Part shown: positions 25,404-33,275 of the stretch, piece after piece | Layout: each line of letters opens with the position of its first letter | Numbering within the stretch: position 1 is the stretch's first letter | Source: Burkholderiaceae bacterium | GTDB taxonomy: Bacteria > Pseudomonadota > Gammaproteobacteria > Burkholderiales > Burkholderiaceae_C | Direction of reading: 5' to 3' | NCBI GenBank assembly: GCA_031253795.1 | Contig: JAIRVR010000070.1 | Location: forward strand, 1 to 56,688 | DNA length: 56,688 bases | Notes under the pieces: model-generated | The model's input: the letters and a program-made list of their open reading frames with translations, nothing else | The model's database searches: none | Told to the model about the DNA's origin: nothing | Program-made: the position numbers and the translations under genes

Positions 25404-26312
25404 TCAGGCCGGCAGGGCCGCCATCTCCTCGCGCAGCATCTGCACCATGCGCCCCGCAGCCGGCGAAGGGCGGCGCCCGCGCAGGCTGACCAGGCCTATG
25501 GGGCGGCGCGTCAGCGGCCGCACCAGGGGACGCGCCACCACCTCGGTGCGCTGCACCACTTCGGCCGCCAGTTGCGGCAGGGCGCTGATGCCCAGGTTGG
25601 CCGCCACCATGGCGGCTATCGTGGCCAGATGCTCCACCGCGTACTGTGGCGCAAAGCGTATGCCGTGGGTAAGCAGGGCCTCGTCGGCGTATTGCCGCAC
25701 GCTGGTGCCGGCCGGCATGGAGATATGGGGCAAATGGGCCACATCGGCCCAGCCAAGGGGACTGCGACCGCGCGCCAGCGGATGGCTGCGGCCCAGCAAC
25801 AGCACAAAGCGGTCCGAGGCCAGGGGCAGGTAGTCCAGGTCGGCATAGGCGGGATTGGCAGCCGTGAGCGCGAAGTCCACGCGGCCCGCCCGCACCATGT
25901 CGAAGGCCGGTCCGGCCAGGCTGTCGAACAGTTCCAGGTGCACGCCCGGATGCTCGGCCGCGAAACGCGCCAGCACGCGCGGCAGCAGGCCCGCCGCCAG
26001 GGAAGGCAGGGCCGCCAGCGCCAGCCGCCCGACCTGGACCTGGGCTACCTCCTGTACACGGCGCACGGTCTCGTCCATCTGGTGGCGCAGTATGCGCGCC
26101 TGCTCGGCAAAGACCTCGCCGGCCTGGGTCAGCTCCACGGCGCGCGTGGTGCGCTCGAACAGCCGTGCGCCCAGCATCTCCTCCAGCCGCGCCAGCGTTC
26201 CCGAGACGGCCGATTGCGACAGGTGCATCTGCAGTGCCGTGCGTCGAAAGCTCAGCGTGTCGGCCAGGGCCAGAAAGACATCGACCTCGCGGGCCGACCA
26301 ATTGATCTTCAT
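25404..26312 (-). CDS. LysR-family transcriptional regulator
   Basis: A 302-residue LysR regulator with the helix-turn-helix at about residues 5-65 ('LSFRRTALQMHLSQSAVSGT' contains the recognition helix) and a substrate-binding domain at about 90-295. The effector domain resembles the CynR/GltC-type fold, with 'DFALTAANP' and 'MVAANLGISALP', the latter a very common LysR motif. It is transcribed divergently from the dehydrogenase/DUF849/Bug operon across 114 bases, the normal arrangement for a LysR activator and its target. It probably senses the substrate or intermediate of that catabolic module. The identity of the inducer is unknown. The ATG at 26312 is the first in frame. Confidence 0.92.
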   Translation of the reverse strand: MKINWSAREVDVFLALADTLSFRRTALQMHLSQSAVSGTLARLEEMLGARLFERTTRAVELTQAGEVFAEQARILRHQMDETVRRVQEVAQVQVGRLALAALPSLAAGLLPRVLARFAAEHPGVHLELFDSLAGPAFDMVRAGRVDFALTAANPAYADLDYLPLASDRFVLLLGRSHPLARGRSPLGWADVAHLPHISMPAGTSVRQYADEALLTHGIRFAPQYAVEHLATIAAMVAANLGISALPQLAAEVVQRTEVVARPLVRPLTRRPIGLVSLRGRRPSPAAGRMVQMLREEMAALPA

Positions 26313-26426
26313 GGCAGATCAGTTTATCGAAAAATGCCGCTTTACCGTTCAATGACCGCTGCCTAGACTGCGCATCGAAACGGGCCCGGAGCACGGCAGC
26401 CCGCATGAAACCAGCAAGGAGACAGC
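26313..26426. promoter_or_regulatory. Divergent promoter region, LysR / dehydrogenase operon
   Basis: An AT-richer 114-bp gap with TTTATCG and TTTACCG repeats near 26325-26347 and a TAGACT -10-like hexamer near 26364, 57 bases before the dehydrogenase start. AAGGAG lies about seven bases before the dehydrogenase start. The LysR binding site should be here, but I see no convincing long palindrome. Confidence 0.35.
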
Positions 26427-27389
26427 ATGCACAGCAGTTCGCCGCGCAAGGCGCGCACGGTGGTCGTTGGAGGAGGCACCATGGGGGCCGATGTGGCCGT
26501 GGTCCTGGCCCGGGGCGGAGCCCTGGTCACCGTGGTGGACCCGCACGCGGACCGCCGCGCGCAGCTGCCGGCCCATATCGCCGCCGAGCTGGCCACGGCC
26601 GGCCTGGCGCAGTGCGCGGCCCAGGTCACGGTCTGCGCGGCGCTGGACGACGTGGCATGGGACGGCGTGGTCCTGGTCGTGGAATGCATCACCGAGCGGC
26701 TGGACGCCAAGCAGGCCCTGTTCGCCGAGCTGGTGTCGCAGGTCCCTGCCGATGCCGTGCTGGCCAGCAACAGCTCGGGCTTTCCCATCAGCGCCATCGC
26801 GGGCGAACTGCCCACCGCGCAGCGCATGCTGGGCCTGCACTTCTTCATGCCGGCCCACCTGGTGCCCCTGGTGGAGGTGGTACTGGGCGCGCACAGCGAT
26901 CCCGCCCTGGGGGCCTGGCTGCACGGCTTCATGCGCGGCTGCGGCAGCGTGCCCGTGCTGGTGAAGAAGGACAAGCCGGGATTTCTGGCCAACCGCATGC
27001 AGCACGCGCTGTCGCGCGAGGCATTTGCCCTGATCGACGAAGGCATTGCCTCGCCCGAGGACGTGGATGCCGCCGTGCGCTTCGGCTTCGGCTTCCGCTT
27101 CCTGGCCGCGGGCCCCGTGCTGCAGCGCGACCATGCGGGCATCGAGGTGCATTGCGCGGCGGCCGCCACCATGTACCCCACGCTGTCCAACACCGACGTG
27201 CCGGCCCAGGCCCTGCGCGAGCGTGTGGCGCGCGGCGATCTGGGCATGAAGACCGGCCGGGGCTTTTTCGACTGGCCCGAAGACCGCCGGCGGGCCGAAC
27301 GCAGCCGCTACGACACCCTGCTGCGCCAGGGCCTGGCCCTGCTGGCCAGCGAACTGCCCGCCCCCCAGGGCGAGGAGGTCGGCCCATGA
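26427..27389 (+). CDS. 3-hydroxyacyl-CoA / L-carnitine dehydrogenase-type NAD enzyme
   Basis: A 320-residue NAD-dependent dehydrogenase of the 3-HCDH superfamily. The Rossmann motif 'VVGGGTMGADVAVVLARGG' is at residues 13-31. Catalytic elements are 'SNSSGFPIS' with the Ser near residue 115 and 'GLHFFMPAHLVPLVEVV' with the His near 136, followed by the C-terminal helical domain ('KPGFLANRMQHALSREAF'). Free-standing enzymes of this size include 3-hydroxybutyryl-CoA, L-gulonate and L-carnitine dehydrogenases. Because the next gene encodes a beta-keto acid cleavage enzyme, oxidation of a beta-hydroxy acid to a beta-keto acid is the likely job. The two genes overlap by ATGA. The enzyme is under the divergent LysR regulator. 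Confidence 0.88.
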   Translation: MHSSSPRKARTVVVGGGTMGADVAVVLARGGALVTVVDPHADRRAQLPAHIAAELATAGLAQCAAQVTVCAALDDVAWDGVVLVVECITERLDAKQALFAELVSQVPADAVLASNSSGFPISAIAGELPTAQRMLGLHFFMPAHLVPLVEVVLGAHSDPALGAWLHGFMRGCGSVPVLVKKDKPGFLANRMQHALSREAFALIDEGIASPEDVDAAVRFGFGFRFLAAGPVLQRDHAGIEVHCAAAATMYPTLSNTDVPAQALRERVARGDLGMKTGRGFFDWPEDRRRAERSRYDTLLRQGLALLASELPAPQGEEVGP

Positions 27390-28231
27390 GCGCGGCCAAC
27401 GCGCAGGCGCCGTGCAGCGACGCCCTCATCATCACGGTGGCACCCAACGGCGCCTACAAGCAGCCGGCCGACCACCCGGCCCTGCCCATCACGCCCCAGG
27501 CCCTGGCCGCCACGGCCCGCGCCTGCCTGGATGCCGGCGCCGCCATGATCCACATGCACATCCGTGACGCCCGGGGCCGCCACAGCCTGGACGTGCACGG
27601 CTACCGCGAGGCCCAGCGCGCCGTGCGCCAGGCCGTGGGCGAACACATGGTGGTGCAGATCACCAGCGAGGCCGCGGGCGTCTACCAGGCCCTGGAGCAG
27701 ATCGCCATGGTGGAGGAGCTCAGGCCCGAGGCCGTCTCCATCGGCTTGCGCGAAATCGACAGGCCCGAGGTGGGCGAGGCCGGCCTGGCGCGCTTTTTCG
27801 CGGGCCTGGTGCGCGAGCGCACCATGGTGCAGGTCATCCTCTACGACGTGGCCGACCTGCACCGCTGGCAGGCGCTGCGTGCCAGCGGCGTGGTGCCCGA
27901 TGCCCCCTGGTTCCTGCTTTTCGTGCTGGGGCGCTACAGCGCGGGCCAGACCTCGCAGCCCCAGGACCTTCTGCCCTTTCTGGCCGCCCATGGCGGACCC
28001 GAGCCCTGGGCCGTGTGCGCCTTCGGTGCCACGGAAAACCGCTGCATCGCGGCGGCGGCCGCATTCGGCGGCCACGCGCGCGTGGGCTTCGAGAACAACC
28101 TGCTGACCCGGGACGGCCTGGTGGCCGCCGACAACAGCGCCCTGGTCCGCCAGGCCGCGCAAGCGGCCCAGGCCCTGGGCCGCCCCCTGGCCACGGCCGA
28201 CGACATACGCCAGCGCTTCACGGCGCGCTGA
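27386..28231 (+). CDS. Beta-keto acid cleavage enzyme (BKACE, DUF849)
   Basis: A 281-residue TIM-barrel enzyme of the DUF849/BKACE family, whose members condense a beta-keto acid with acetyl-CoA and release acetoacetate plus a new CoA ester. The Zn-binding pair is visible in 'MIHMHIRDARG' (residues 56-60 region) and the C-terminal 'RVGFENN' holds the conserved Arg and Glu. From memory of the prototype Kce, a Glu near residue 14 binds the substrate amino group; here the corresponding motif reads 'APNGAYKQPADHPALP', with no Glu, and the Asp after the metal-binding Glu is Asn. The substrate is therefore probably not an amino-keto acid like that of Kce. It is coupled to the dehydrogenase gene upstream and followed by a Bug receptor, forming a small catabolic operon. 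Confidence 0.88.
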   Translation: MSAANAQAPCSDALIITVAPNGAYKQPADHPALPITPQALAATARACLDAGAAMIHMHIRDARGRHSLDVHGYREAQRAVRQAVGEHMVVQITSEAAGVYQALEQIAMVEELRPEAVSIGLREIDRPEVGEAGLARFFAGLVRERTMVQVILYDVADLHRWQALRASGVVPDAPWFLLFVLGRYSAGQTSQPQDLLPFLAAHGGPEPWAVCAFGATENRCIAAAAAFGGHARVGFENNLLTRDGLVAADNSALVRQAAQAAQALGRPLATADDIRQRFTAR

Positions 28232-28298
28232 GCACGCCGGCTCGCCGGCACAGCCCGCACCAGACGGGCCTTCTTTCCACCCCTGCAGGAGACAAACC

Positions 28299-29300
28299 AT
28301 GCAACAGCCTCCCCACGGCGCACGCCGCGCCGCGCTCGCCACGTTTTCGCTGGCCTTGATGGCCCTGGGCTGCGCCGGCCAGGCCCTGGCCCAGACGCCG
28401 GCCTTTCCCAGCAAGACCATACGCTTCGTCGTGCCCTATCCACCCGGAGGCCCCACCGACCTGATGGCGCGCATGCTGCAGCCCGAGCTGCAGCAGCGCC
28501 TGGGCGTGACGGTCATCGTGGAAAACAAGAGCGGCGCGGGTGGCAACCTGGGCAGCGCCGAGGTGGCCCGCCAGGCACCGGCCGATGGCCACACCCTGCT
28601 GCTGGCCGCCAGCGGCCCCATGGCCGTGAATGCCTCGCTGTACAAGAGCATGCCCTTCAACCCGCTCAAGGACCTGGAACCCGTGGTCCAGCTGTCGGCC
28701 TTCCCGCTGGTGCTGGAGGTCCACCCCTCCCTGGGCGTCAAATCCGTGGCCGAGCTGCTGGCCCTGGCCCGGTCGGGCCGGACGCTGAGCTTCGCCTCGG
28801 CCGGCAACGGCACGCCCCAGCACCTGGCTGGGGAGCTGTTCAACTCCATGGAGAAGGTCAAGCTCGGCCATGTGCCCTACCGCGGCGCAGGGCCGGCGCT
28901 CAACGACCTGATCGGCGGCCAGGTGGGCGTGATGTTCGATATCGTGGGCAGCTCGCTGCAGCACATCCAGGGCGGCCGCCTGGTCCCGCTGGCCGTGACC
29001 TCGGCCGAACGCAGCAAGGTGCTGCCCGACGTACCCACCATGGCCCAGGCGGGCGTGCCCGGCTACCAGATCACGGGCTGGCACGGCATTGCCGTGCGCG
29101 CAGGCACCCCGGCCGCAGCCATCGACAGGTTGAACGCCACGGTCAACGCCATCTTCAAGGACCCGGGTTTCCGCTCGCGCTGGGAAGCCATAGGCACGCC
29201 GGCCGTGGGCGGTACGGCGGCCGAATTCGGCGCCCTGATCCACAGCGACGCCCAGCGCCTGGGCGCCCTGGTGCGCAGCGCCGGCGTGACGCTGGACTGA
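28299..29300 (+). CDS. Bug/TTT-family periplasmic solute receptor
   Basis: A 333-residue receptor of the Bug (Bordetella uptake gene, TctC-like) family. It has a signal peptide ending near residue 32 (AQALAQ), then 'FPSKTIRFVVPYPPGGPTDLMAR', the ligand-loop signature, 'GVTVIVENKSGAGGNLGS' near residue 70, and 'DVPTMAQAGVPGYQ' near 247. Bug proteins bind small carboxylates in the periplasm; many have no dedicated permease nearby and none is present here. It has an excellent ribosome site (CAGGAGA) and follows the DUF849 gene by 67 bases, so it probably captures the substrate of that module. It ends five bases before the convergent ghrA-like gene. Confidence 0.93.
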   Translation: MQQPPHGARRAALATFSLALMALGCAGQALAQTPAFPSKTIRFVVPYPPGGPTDLMARMLQPELQQRLGVTVIVENKSGAGGNLGSAEVARQAPADGHTLLLAASGPMAVNASLYKSMPFNPLKDLEPVVQLSAFPLVLEVHPSLGVKSVAELLALARSGRTLSFASAGNGTPQHLAGELFNSMEKVKLGHVPYRGAGPALNDLIGGQVGVMFDIVGSSLQHIQGGRLVPLAVTSAERSKVLPDVPTMAQAGVPGYQITGWHGIAVRAGTPAAAIDRLNATVNAIFKDPGFRSRWEAIGTPAVGGTAAEFGALIHSDAQRLGALVRSAGVTLD

Positions 29301-29304
29301 GACC

Positions 29305-30225
29305 CTAGTAGCCGCGCCGCAGGTCCACGCGGCCGGTCACGGTCTCGCCACGGACCAGCGCCGCGAGCTTGCCCACGATCTGCTCCACGCTGTCGCGCGC
29401 CAGCGTGCGCGCCGAGGTATGGGGCGTGAGCGTGATGCGGGGATGCGCCCAGAAGGGGTGTCCTTCGGGCAGGGGCTCGGTGCGAAACACATCGAGCAGG
29501 GCGCCCGAGACATGGCCGCCGTCGATGGCGGCCACCAGATCCTCGTCCACCACATGGCCGCCGCGGCCCACGTTGATCACGTAGGCGCCGGAACGCAGCA
29601 GGCCCAGGCTGCGCGCGTCGATGATGTTCTCCGTGTCGGGCGTCAGCGGCAACAGGTTGACGAGGACACGCGTCCCGGCCAGAAAGGCGTCGAGTTCACG
29701 GGTGCCGCTGAATCCGCGCACGCCGTCGATGGCATGCGGCGTTCGGCTCCAGCCGTTGACGGGGAAATCGAAGACCGTGAGCGTGCGCGCCACGCGCTCG
29801 CCCATGCGGCCCAGGCCCATGACGCCCACGGGACAGTCCGCGCGCCGAGGGTTGGGCCGGTGCTGCCACAGGCCTTGCGCCATGTCGGCCTCGTAGCCGT
29901 CCAGTCCGCGGAAGAAGCGGATCACGGCCTGGCAGACGTATTCGGCCATCTGCACGGCCATGCCCGCGTCTTCAAGACGGTAGACGGGCAGTCCGGGCGG
30001 CAGGCACAGCGGCAGCAGCGCATCCACACCGGCGCCGATGTTGAACATGGCCTTGAGCCCGGGCTGCTCGTCGATGAAGCGCTGGGGAGGCGCCCAGACC
30101 AGGGCATAGTCGGCCTGCGGCGAGCCCGGCGCCCAAATGTCCACTTCGGCGTCCGGCAGGGCCGTGCGCAGTCCTTGGAGCCAGGCGTCGGGCCTGGTGT
30201 CGTCACAGCAGAAAGTCACTCGCAT
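29305..30225 (-). CDS. ghrA: Glyoxylate/hydroxypyruvate reductase A-like 2-hydroxyacid dehydrogenase
   Basis: A 306-residue D-2-hydroxyacid dehydrogenase of the GhrA type (E. coli GhrA is 312 residues). The nucleotide motif is 'PVGVMGLGRMGERVART' near residue 132. Catalytic residues are recognisable: Arg in 'INVGRGGHVVDED' near 221, Glu in 'DVFRTEPLPEGHPFW' near 250, and His in 'RITLTPHTSA' near 265. It reduces glyoxylate or hydroxypyruvate with NADPH in the cytoplasm. It has no obvious operon partner: the Bug gene is convergent and liuD lies 76 bases away on the same strand but reads into a separate context. Glyoxylate handling fits the AceK-controlled shunt elsewhere in the window, though this link is only an inference. 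Confidence 0.9.
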   Translation of the reverse strand: MRVTFCCDDTRPDAWLQGLRTALPDAEVDIWAPGSPQADYALVWAPPQRFIDEQPGLKAMFNIGAGVDALLPLCLPPGLPVYRLEDAGMAVQMAEYVCQAVIRFFRGLDGYEADMAQGLWQHRPNPRRADCPVGVMGLGRMGERVARTLTVFDFPVNGWSRTPHAIDGVRGFSGTRELDAFLAGTRVLVNLLPLTPDTENIIDARSLGLLRSGAYVINVGRGGHVVDEDLVAAIDGGHVSGALLDVFRTEPLPEGHPFWAHPRITLTPHTSARTLARDSVEQIVGKLAALVRGETVTGRVDLRRGY

Positions 30226-30301
30226 AGGAGGCCAAGCCTAACGGCCCGGCGCGGCCCCTGCGCGGCAATTGCCGCAAAACTGTCTTGCCCGCGCCGGGGC
30301 T

Positions 30302-32320
30302 TCAGGTCTGGATGCGCAGCAGCTCGGCGCCTTCGGCCACCTGGTCGCCGGGCGCATACAGCAGCTCGGCCACCACGCCGTCACCGGGCGCGGCAATGGT
30401 GTGTTCCATCTTCATGGCTTCCATCACGGCCAGGGGCTGGCCCTTGGCCACCTTGTCACCGGCCTTGACGGCGAAGGACACCACCTTGCCTGGCATGGGA
30501 GCCGTCAGCCGCCCCCCCTCGGAATGCACGTCGCCGGCATGGGCCAGCGGATCGGCCAGGCCCAGCACGGCCGCGCCCTGGGGGGCGAACACATGGAGCT
30601 GCTCACCCAGGCCATGGACCTGGGCCCGCAGGCGCTGGCCGCCGAACTGGACTTCGAGCCCGCCGTCGGCACGCGGCTGCCAGTCCAGCAGTCCCTGGAC
30701 CGCGGCTTCGCCATCACCCACGCACAGCTGCAGGGCACCGTCATGCAGGTAGCGCAGGCGCGCCGCCGTGGAAGACTCGCCGCGCTGGAAATCCCAGCGG
30801 CGTTCGGCCACGCCGTGCGAGCGCCAGCCATCGCGGCGGCTGAAGGGGTCGGCACCTTCCTGGGTGCGCTCGCCCTGCAGGACCTGTGCCACGGCGGCCG
30901 CCACGGCCTGGGCCAGCGGCAGCCGCTGCTGCTGGAACAGCACCGGCTTTTCGCGCTCGATCAGGGCCGTGTCCAGCCGGGCGGCCGCGAAGGCGCTGCT
31001 GCCCACCACATGGCGCAGGAACTGCACATTGGTGGACAGGCCCACGATGCGCGTGGCGGCCAGGGCGGCATCGAGCCGCGCCAGCGCCTGCTCGCGCGTG
31101 TCGCCGCGCACGATGAGCTTGGCGATCATGGAGTCGTAGAACGGGCTGATGGCATCGCCCTCGCGCACGCCATCGTCCACGCGCACATCGCCGATCTCGA
31201 AGCTGGTGCATTCGGGCTTGCGGTAGACATGCAGGCTGCCCGTGGCCGGCAGAAATCCGTTGTCCGGGTTTTCGGCACAGATGCGCGCCTCGATGGCATG
31301 GCCGATGATGCGCAGCTCATCCTGGCGCTTGGGCAGGGGCAGGCCGCTGGCCACGCGCAGCTGCCAGGCCACCAGGTCCTCGCCCGTGATGGCCTCGGTG
31401 ACCGGATGCTCCACCTGCAGGCGGGTGTTCATTTCCATGAAGTAGAACTTCATGGCCTCGGGCTGGTCGTAGCCGCCGGGCTGCTCGACGATGAACTCCA
31501 CCGTGCCCGCGCCCACGTAGTTCACGGCACGCGCAGCGGCCACGGCGGCCTCGCCCATCTTCTGGCGCAGCGCATGCGTCATGCCGGGCGCGGGGGCCTC
31601 CTCCAGCACCTTCTGGTGGCGGCGCTGCACCGAGCAGTCGCGCTCGAACAGGTAGACGCAGTTGCCCTGTGTGTCGCCAAAGACCTGGATCTCGATATGG
31701 CGCGGGCGCAGCACGTATTTCTCGACCAGCACGGCGTCGTCGCCGAAGCTGTTGATGGCCTCGCGCTGGCAGCTGGCCAGGGCGGCCGCGAAATCCTCGC
31801 TGCGCTCGACCAGGCGCATGCCCTTGCCTCCGCCACCGGCGCTGGCCTTGATCAGCACGGGATAGCCGATGCGGTCGGCCTCGCGCTGCAGCAGCTGCGG
31901 ATCCTGGTCGGCACCATGGTAGCCAGGCACCAGCGGAACACCGGCCTTTTCCATCAATTGCTTGGACGCGGCCTTCAGCCCCATGGCGCGTATGGCCGAG
32001 GGCGGCGGGCCGATGAAGACCAGGCCCGCGTCGGCGCAGGCCTGGGCGAAATCCTCGTTCTCGCTGAGAAAGCCGTAGCCCGGGTGAACGGCCTCGGCGC
32101 CCGTGGCCTGGGCCGCTTCCAGGATGCGCTCCCAGCGCAGATAGCTGTCCTTGGGCGCGCTGCCCCCGATGTGCACGGCCTCGTCGCAGGCCTGCACATG
32201 CTTGGCGCCCGCATCGGCGTCCGAATACACAGCCACCGTGCGCACGCCCATGCGCCGTGCGGAAGCCGCCACGCGGCAGGCGATCTCGCCACGGTTGGCA
32301 ATCAGGATCTTCTTGAACAT
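30302..32320 (-). CDS. liuD: Methylcrotonyl-CoA carboxylase, biotin-carboxylase (alpha) subunit
   Basis: A 672-residue biotin-dependent carboxylase alpha chain. The biotin carboxylase domain covers about residues 1-450, with 'KILIANRGEIACRV' at 3-16, the glycine loop 'KASAGGGGKGMRLV' near 162, and 'FMEMNTRLQVEHPVTE' near 285. A middle BT-type domain is followed by the biotinyl domain with 'VMEAMKMEH', where the Lys is biotinylated, near residue 638. It makes carboxybiotin from ATP and bicarbonate for transfer by LiuB to 3-methylcrotonyl-CoA. Propionyl-CoA carboxylase alpha is the main alternative, but the adjacent liuC and liuB strongly favour leucine breakdown. Genes run liuB-liuC-liuD on the minus strand, with a repeat element in the 132-bp gap before it. 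Confidence 0.93.
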   Translation of the reverse strand: MFKKILIANRGEIACRVAASARRMGVRTVAVYSDADAGAKHVQACDEAVHIGGSAPKDSYLRWERILEAAQATGAEAVHPGYGFLSENEDFAQACADAGLVFIGPPPSAIRAMGLKAASKQLMEKAGVPLVPGYHGADQDPQLLQREADRIGYPVLIKASAGGGGKGMRLVERSEDFAAALASCQREAINSFGDDAVLVEKYVLRPRHIEIQVFGDTQGNCVYLFERDCSVQRRHQKVLEEAPAPGMTHALRQKMGEAAVAAARAVNYVGAGTVEFIVEQPGGYDQPEAMKFYFMEMNTRLQVEHPVTEAITGEDLVAWQLRVASGLPLPKRQDELRIIGHAIEARICAENPDNGFLPATGSLHVYRKPECTSFEIGDVRVDDGVREGDAISPFYDSMIAKLIVRGDTREQALARLDAALAATRIVGLSTNVQFLRHVVGSSAFAAARLDTALIEREKPVLFQQQRLPLAQAVAAAVAQVLQGERTQEGADPFSRRDGWRSHGVAERRWDFQRGESSTAARLRYLHDGALQLCVGDGEAAVQGLLDWQPRADGGLEVQFGGQRLRAQVHGLGEQLHVFAPQGAAVLGLADPLAHAGDVHSEGGRLTAPMPGKVVSFAVKAGDKVAKGQPLAVMEAMKMEHTIAAPGDGVVAELLYAPGDQVAEGAELLRIQT

Positions 32321-32367
32321 CGTCTATCTCCAGTGTTTTCTACAGCCCGCACATCCCGGCGGCGCCT

Positions 32368-32460
32368 GAAACCGGCACACCTCCACACAGGGGCCGCCTC
32401 GCAGCGAGGGTGCCGCCCCCCGCAAAGCGAGAGGGGGAAGCCACGCAGCGGCTCAGGGGG
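32368..32460 (-). repeat. Dispersed 3'-end repeat, copy C
   Basis: Minus-strand reading: CCCCCTGAGCCGCTGCGTGG, a C-run / G-run hairpin (CCCCCTCTCGC ... GCGGGGGG), CCCTCGCTGCGAGGCGGCC and finally GCCGGTTTC. The TGA inside the opening CCCCCTGA is the actual stop codon of liuC, so the element has captured the gene's 3' end. It lies between liuC and liuD inside the operon. Confidence 0.8.
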
Positions 32461-33241
32461 TCATCCATCCAGGTTTTCGCTTTTGCAGAAAGGCCTGCAC
32501 GCCCTCCTTGCCTTCGGCGCTGGCACGGATGTCGGCAATGCCTTCGACGGTGGCGGCGATGAGCTGCTCATTGATCTCGCGCTCGGCCACGTCGATCACC
32601 AGGCGCTTGCAGGCACGTGCGGCGGCCGGCCCGGCGCTGACCAGGTGCTTGAGCAGGCCGTCCACGGCGCTGTCCAGTGCCTCGGCCTCGACCACGCGGT
32701 GCACGAAGCCGATGCGCAGGGCCTCGGCCGCGTCGAAGCGCTCGCCGGTCAGGAAGTAGCGGTGGGCCGCACGTGCCCCCATGGCGCGTATGACGTAGGG
32801 GCTGATGGTGGCCGGGATCAGGCCGATCTTGACCTCGGACAGGCAAAAGCCCGCGCCTTCGGCAGCCACGGCCATGTCGCAGGCGGCCACCAGGCCCATG
32901 CCACCCGCATAGACATCGCCTTGCACGCGCGCGATGGTGGGCTGGGGGCACTCGTAGATCACGCGCAGCATTTCGGCCAGCAGGCCGGCGTCGCTGCGGT
33001 TTTCGTCACGCGAATAGTCGGCCATGCGCCGCATCCAGTTGAGGTTGGCGCCGGCGCAAAAGGCCGGGCCCTCGGCAGCCAGGACCACGGCGCGCACGTC
33101 GCTGCGCGCGGCCACGGTGCGAAAGGCCTGGGTGATGTCGGCGATCACCTCGTCGCTGAAGGCGTTGCGCACCTCGGGCTGGGTGAGCGTGATGGTGGCC
33201 ATGGGGCCTTGGACTTCAAGGGTCAGGGCAGTGGTTTTCAT
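32453..33241 (-). CDS. liuC: 3-methylglutaconyl-CoA hydratase (crotonase family)
   Basis: A 262-residue enoyl-CoA hydratase of the LiuC group. Crotonase features are the oxyanion-hole parts 'GPAFCAGANLNWMRRM' near residue 60 and 'GDVYAGGMGLVAACD' near 110, then 'EVKIGLIPATISPYV' near 138, a phrase typical of methylglutaconyl-CoA hydratases. It hydrates 3-methylglutaconyl-CoA to HMG-CoA, the step between the LiuDB carboxylase and the LiuE lyase. The ATG at 33241 gives MKTTALTLEVQGPMATI. The gap to liuB is only 34 bases. The last codons (…WMTP then TGA) run into the repeat element copy C, whose sequence supplies the final Pro codon and the stop, so the original C-terminus was probably different. 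Confidence 0.94.
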   Translation of the reverse strand: MKTTALTLEVQGPMATITLTQPEVRNAFSDEVIADITQAFRTVAARSDVRAVVLAAEGPAFCAGANLNWMRRMADYSRDENRSDAGLLAEMLRVIYECPQPTIARVQGDVYAGGMGLVAACDMAVAAEGAGFCLSEVKIGLIPATISPYVIRAMGARAAHRYFLTGERFDAAEALRIGFVHRVVEAEALDSAVDGLLKHLVSAGPAAARACKRLVIDVAEREINEQLIAATVEGIADIRASAEGKEGVQAFLQKRKPGWMTP

Positions 33242-33275
33242 GCTGTGCCTCGCTGGTATCGGTGCAGATCCGCCA

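Noticed and set aside
16655-28300. Identical CAGGAGACAAACCATG context before the DUF485 and Bug genes
   Set aside because: It looks like a repeat, but a nearly identical ribosome-site phrase occurs before several other genes here; it is a common strong translation signal, not a mobile element.
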